From the NCBI GenBank assembly GCA_900551245.1, contig URVC01000001.1, positions 1-64,000 on the forward strand: a DNA stretch of 64,000 nt, read 5' to 3'. The number at the start of each line of letters is the position of its first letter. Positions within the stretch are counted from its first letter, which is position 1. The stretch comes from an uncultured bacterium (lineage in GTDB: Bacteria; Verrucomicrobiota; Lentisphaeria; Victivallales; Victivallaceae). The notes below the pieces were generated by a model, which saw nothing but the letters and a program-made list of their open reading frames with translations, was not told the DNA's origin and did not search any database. Positions 60,550 to 64,000 of this stretch are shown one piece after another. The translations under genes and the position numbers were made by a program.

Positions 60550-62542
60550 GCGATTCCGGCAGACCTTCCGCCTCCAATTGACAATCGGGGTCGCACTTCT
60601 GCTGACTGCCGCAGTCGCGGCGGTGGCCTGGCTGCTTTTCCCCGACATTTCCCCGGAGGAACTGCAGGTCTGCCGCCAATCCGGAAAATTCATCTCCCTC
60701 TATCAGGGGGAGCTTCTTCCGGAACCTCGCGAACGCAACACCTTTCTGCTGGCGTTGTTCGCATCGCCTTTTCTCGCCGGAGCCGCGATCTGGATCGTCC
60801 GTCGCCGGGAGTTCCTGCCGGCAACACCGCTCACCAGAGCGCTGCTCGCCGGTGCATGGGCCTTCTTTGCCGAAGCGATGTTGTTCGGCCATGGGCTATG
60901 GATCGAAGATTTCGCGTCAAACGCCTTCCACCACCCTGGCTACCTGATCAGCTCCATCTTAACCGGGCTGGTTGCCGGATATCTGCTCGGACGCCACGTT
61001 CTCCGGGGAAACGGCTGGATCTACTGGGCCTCGCTGCTGTTCCCGATTGCCGGCGTACTCTTCTGCATCCTCTATCCGGAACAGTTCATCATTCAGATGT
61101 GGACGTTTCATTTTGAACCGATCTGCTATGCGATATCCCGCGCGGTCTCCGGCGGCTTCGAAAACCATCTCTACGGACTCTATCCGCGGTTTCTTGCGCC
61201 GTTGTTCCATCTCATCGGGCTCTCGGTCTTCAAGCTTTCGCTGGTCATGAGTCTACTCCACGTTCTGACCTTTGCCATGGTGTTGCGCGCCTTCTGGCTG
61301 TGGAGCCGAAACCGTCTGCTCACGCCGCTGTTCTCTCTGATTCTGGCCTATCTCGGGGGAATCTGGTGCTTCTTCCGGCTGAAGGAGTTCGACCCCTATT
61401 ACGAATACCACCCGATCCGCTCGCTGTTCCCTGCCGCCGCGCTTCTGGGCGCCGCCTTTTACTGCCGGCTTCCGGAAGAACGCAAAAACGTCGGAGCTCT
61501 GTTTGCCGGACTCCTCGCGGGGAGCGCGGTCTGCTGGAATCTCGATTCGGGCATTCCGGTCGCCGGAGCATTCTTCTGCCTGATCGCCCTCCGCGCCATC
61601 GCGGATCGGGGCAACCGCAGAAAATGGCTTCTGCTGTTTCTGTTCACGGCATCACTAATCTTCACTCTTGCCGCATGTTGGGTGCTGTTTTCCCTGCAAC
61701 AGGGTGCGCCGCTGGCGATTCTTCCGCTCATCAAATACCAGCGGCTCTTCCTTCAGGAAGGCGTCAATCTTCTGCCGATGCAGCCCTTTCCCGCGGCCTG
61801 GGCACTGATTCTCGCCGTCTATCTGGCGGCCATGACACAGGGAATCCGGGCGGTGTTCCTGCCGCACTTGCAGACGCCAGCCGCACAACAGAAAGCGCAG
61901 TGGATGTTTTTCACCGCAATTCTCGGCGCCGGCCTTTTCGCCTACTATCAGGGGCGCTCCCACACCTACAATCTTGCGCCGGTCAGTTATCCGGCCTTTC
62001 TGCTCCTCTTCGTCTGGCTGGATGACCAGCTCCGCACCGCCCGCTGCAGGAAACCGGAACGCGCCGCCGCACTGCTGGCCGCCTGGCCCGCGCTGTTACT
62101 CTCCGGACTAGTCGTCATCTCCATCGCGCTTGGCGGAAATCGGATCGTCACCAATCTGCACTATTTTCTGACCAACTGCTTTTTCCACGACGCGGAAGAT
62201 TCGCTTCTCAAACAGCACGCCGCCTTCATCCGCTCCGTGGCGCAGGGACGCCCGGTCAATATCTACGGCCGGAATCAGGGTCTCTATTACGCGGAAACCG
62301 GACTGCCCGCCGCCATTGCGGATTTCAGTCAGGTGGAACAATTTCAGCAAAAAGACATAACCCGAATCAAAGAAGCGCTCCGTCACTCCGACGCCCCACT
62401 GATTCTCGCGCCAGGATTGCGGATGGGTTTTGACCTCGATCTTGACTTTATTCAGCAGAATTTCGTCTGGATTAAAGCGAGTCCAGATGGTCTGCTCCAC
62501 TACTTTGAACGCCGTCGCCGACACTCTTCTGAGCGAAGGTAA
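60542..62542 (+). CDS. Large polytopic membrane protein, unknown (GT-C-like)
   Basis: A 666-residue protein with about thirteen hydrophobic segments. A soluble C-terminal tail follows from about 560. Layout and charged loops (RLKEFDPYYEYHPIRSLFP) resemble GT-C membrane glycosyltransferases, but no catalytic motif is certain. It overlaps the GltS-like gene by eight bases upstream and its 3' end overlaps the convergent membrane protein gene by 43 bases. Confidence 0.65.
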   Translation: MDERFRQTFRLQLTIGVALLLTAAVAAVAWLLFPDISPEELQVCRQSGKFISLYQGELLPEPRERNTFLLALFASPFLAGAAIWIVRRREFLPATPLTRALLAGAWAFFAEAMLFGHGLWIEDFASNAFHHPGYLISSILTGLVAGYLLGRHVLRGNGWIYWASLLFPIAGVLFCILYPEQFIIQMWTFHFEPICYAISRAVSGGFENHLYGLYPRFLAPLFHLIGLSVFKLSLVMSLLHVLTFAMVLRAFWLWSRNRLLTPLFSLILAYLGGIWCFFRLKEFDPYYEYHPIRSLFPAAALLGAAFYCRLPEERKNVGALFAGLLAGSAVCWNLDSGIPVAGAFFCLIALRAIADRGNRRKWLLLFLFTASLIFTLAACWVLFSLQQGAPLAILPLIKYQRLFLQEGVNLLPMQPFPAAWALILAVYLAAMTQGIRAVFLPHLQTPAAQQKAQWMFFTAILGAGLFAYYQGRSHTYNLAPVSYPAFLLLFVWLDDQLRTARCRKPERAAALLAAWPALLLSGLVVISIALGGNRIVTNLHYFLTNCFFHDAEDSLLKQHAAFIRSVAQGRPVNIYGRNQGLYYAETGLPAAIADFSQVEQFQQKDITRIKEALRHSDAPLILAPGLRMGFDLDLDFIQQNFVWIKASPDGLLHYFERRRRHSSERR

Positions 62543-64000
62543 AACCAGAGAACAAGTACCACCGCCAGCGAGACACAGGTCAGCCACAAGCCGGTTTCGT
62601 GAAGCCGCGGCAGATAATAGACGTATCCCTTCCCGGCCGGAACATCGACATAGAACGGTTTCGACTCCTCAAACTCCCGATAGTCGGGAAACAACAGCTT
62701 ACCTCGTTCATTTCTCCAGCCATTGCCGGGATTCTGGTTGATTCTCACCCGGTCCGGTACAGGCGTCTGAAAATCAATCCGGTTGGGCGACCAGCCCGTC
62801 AGCTCCGCCGCTCCGCTCCAGGAATAAAACTCACCCCGATAATCCGGATAGCCAAATGCATGACAGGCGAAATGGGAGCTGTAAAGGTAGCCGCGCAACG
62901 GTTCATATCCATTCAACTGACACAAACCCTTCCGGACGGAAACATAGTATCCGATATGCGGCATGATGACGGTTGTCTGAGCAGGAGAACCGGGCAGATC
63001 ACGATAACGGGCCAGAAGTTCCCGTTCCGATTGCCACGCATCGCCCCCCAGATAGACAAATAAAAGATTCCCGATCAGACCAATGCAGGAGAAAATCAAC
63101 AGCCCCTTCAGAATTTTTCGATACTTCCGGAAGCGCATCCAGCACCAGGCAAATCCAGCCGCCGCGCCAGTTGCAAGGCAGAACACCAGCAGGAAACGCC
63201 AGCGGGTGATCACAAAAAAACTGGTGAACGGCGGTATACAGCGAAGCCAGTATCCCGGCAGGAACTGCGAGGTGGAATCCAGAATCAGCAGCGCGGCAAG
63301 CAGTGCACCCCAATGATACCAGCGCCGCCGTGGAATCAGCGAGAGAAGAAAAAATCCCAGTGCAATAATGCCGACATAACAGCCGATTTCATGCCACTGC
63401 AACCCCAGGCGCTCATGTTGCACCACCGGAGTATCCAATGGGACAAACGGCCGGATCAGTCCGGCAAACAGCATTTTCACCGGAATGGACAGCCGTTCCT
63501 CCATCTCCCGTGGAAAACTCATGAGATAATCCAGCGTCAGCAGCAGACGATAACCGCAGACAGCCCAGAATGTAAAAAAAGCCAACCCGCCCTTCAGCCA
63601 GAACGATATTTCACGCCAATGCCGTTTCAGGAGCGGCAGACCGAACAGCACCAGCATGATGCAATTGATCAACGCCAGATAGTGAAGTGACTGATTCAGC
63701 ATCATTCCGGCAAAGAGGCCGAGCAGCAGAGCATTTCGGCAGGAGCGGGTGAGACGCCGTTCAAAGTAGAGCAGCCAGGGCAGAAAGGTAATACACACCA
63801 TGCTGGAGTGTCCCATCATGGTATGCAACGGCACACAGCTGGTCAGACCAAATATGGCACTGCCCCAGAAACGGGCAAGCGGATTTTTCGTGCAATCTCC
63901 GAGAAACAGAAACATGCCCGCCGCTCCAAACAGCAGATAAATATATACCGCAATCCGCCAGCCATACCAAGTTCCGAAAATCAGCAGACAGGGCAGCTCT
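62500..64000 (-). CDS. Membrane protein, partial at the window edge (YfhO/GT-C-like)
   Basis: A protein of at least 499 residues. The frame stays open to position 64000, so the N-terminus is outside the window. About ten hydrophobic segments are seen, then a soluble C-terminal part (YSWSGAAELTGWSPNRIDFQ) and one last membrane helix. The structure resembles YfhO and other GT-C proteins that modify surface polymers, with no certain catalytic motif. Its last 43 bases overlap the end of the convergent gene. Confidence 0.7.
   Translation of the reverse strand, partial: ELPCLLIFGTWYGWRIAVYIYLLFGAAGMFLFLGDCTKNPLARFWGSAIFGLTSCVPLHTMMGHSSMVCITFLPWLLYFERRLTRSCRNALLLGLFAGMMLNQSLHYLALINCIMLVLFGLPLLKRHWREISFWLKGGLAFFTFWAVCGYRLLLTLDYLMSFPREMEERLSIPVKMLFAGLIRPFVPLDTPVVQHERLGLQWHEIGCYVGIIALGFFLLSLIPRRRWYHWGALLAALLILDSTSQFLPGYWLRCIPPFTSFFVITRWRFLLVFCLATGAAAGFAWCWMRFRKYRKILKGLLIFSCIGLIGNLLFVYLGGDAWQSERELLARYRDLPGSPAQTTVIMPHIGYYVSVRKGLCQLNGYEPLRGYLYSSHFACHAFGYPDYRGEFYSWSGAAELTGWSPNRIDFQTPVPDRVRINQNPGNGWRNERGKLLFPDYREFEESKPFYVDVPAGKGYVYYLPRLHETGLWLTCVSLAVVLVLWFYLRSEECRRRRSK

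Noticed and set aside
1..64000. CRISPR arrays, rRNA genes and insertion sequences.
   Set aside because: No regularly spaced repeats, rRNA-like segments or transposase genes were seen in the window.

Overview
The window is high-GC, tightly packed bacterial DNA that looks like a Lentisphaerota (Victivallis-like) chromosome. This placement is inference. It rests on a pseudopilin-like protein with the FTLIELL N-terminus and the H-X9-DG C-terminal motif (23974-24816), abundant polysaccharide-directed enzymes (GH78, GH130, sialate-type and multi-domain esterases), a GntR-headed/LacI-tailed regulator and MEP-pathway isoprenoid genes. No rRNA, CRISPR array or complete tRNA was found. Most transcription units start from readable sigma70-type promoters, often TTGCAx or TTGnnn, about 17 bp, then TATACT or TATATT. 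Several of these promoters decide between alternative start codons.

Region 1 (1-2703) is the end of an integrative element. It carries a small HTH/excisionase-like gene, an unknown gene and a tyrosine recombinase that abuts a 3' half of tRNA-Met (anticodon CAT), the expected scar of integration into a tRNA gene. Region 2 (2.8-19.8 kb) is core chromosome: a GH130 phosphorylase, a MATE exporter, a reverse-strand operon (KDPG aldolase, KDG kinase, DUF1570-like protease, RecQ), a divergent GH78 alpha-L-rhamnosidase with a two-domain esterase/deacetylase, a glycosyltransferase plus ABC exporter, and two regulators. KDG kinase and aldolase next to a rhamnosidase suggest pectin or rhamnogalacturonan use.

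Region 3 (19.9-28.1 kb) holds a large secreted protein with a probable TIM-barrel and GATase-like layout, a frameshifted NAD-dependent epimerase, the H-X9-DG pseudopilin, an SGNH plus alpha/beta-hydrolase fusion and a polytopic membrane protein. Region 4 (28.2-37.9 kb) has phosphofructokinase and a polyprenyl synthase, then two Hsp20 genes behind a near-ideal sigma54 promoter, and a reverse-strand polyphosphate operon (lipoprotein, Ppx-like, Ppk, GNAT).

Region 5 (38.0-52.7 kb) is a long forward run: aroE, prepilin peptidase, rhaA, a rhamnulose-1-phosphate aldolase/dehydrogenase fusion, folE, dtd, dxr, a GT39-type enzyme, rseP, ispG and a sialate-O-acetylesterase-like protein with two tandem copies of a C-terminal domain. 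Region 6 (52.7-64.0 kb) has an iron-uptake operon (DtxR-FeoA regulator, feoB, HD hydrolase), an orphan metal/cobalamin-type binding protein with crcB, rarA, a GltS-like symporter and two large membrane proteins, the last of which runs off the window.
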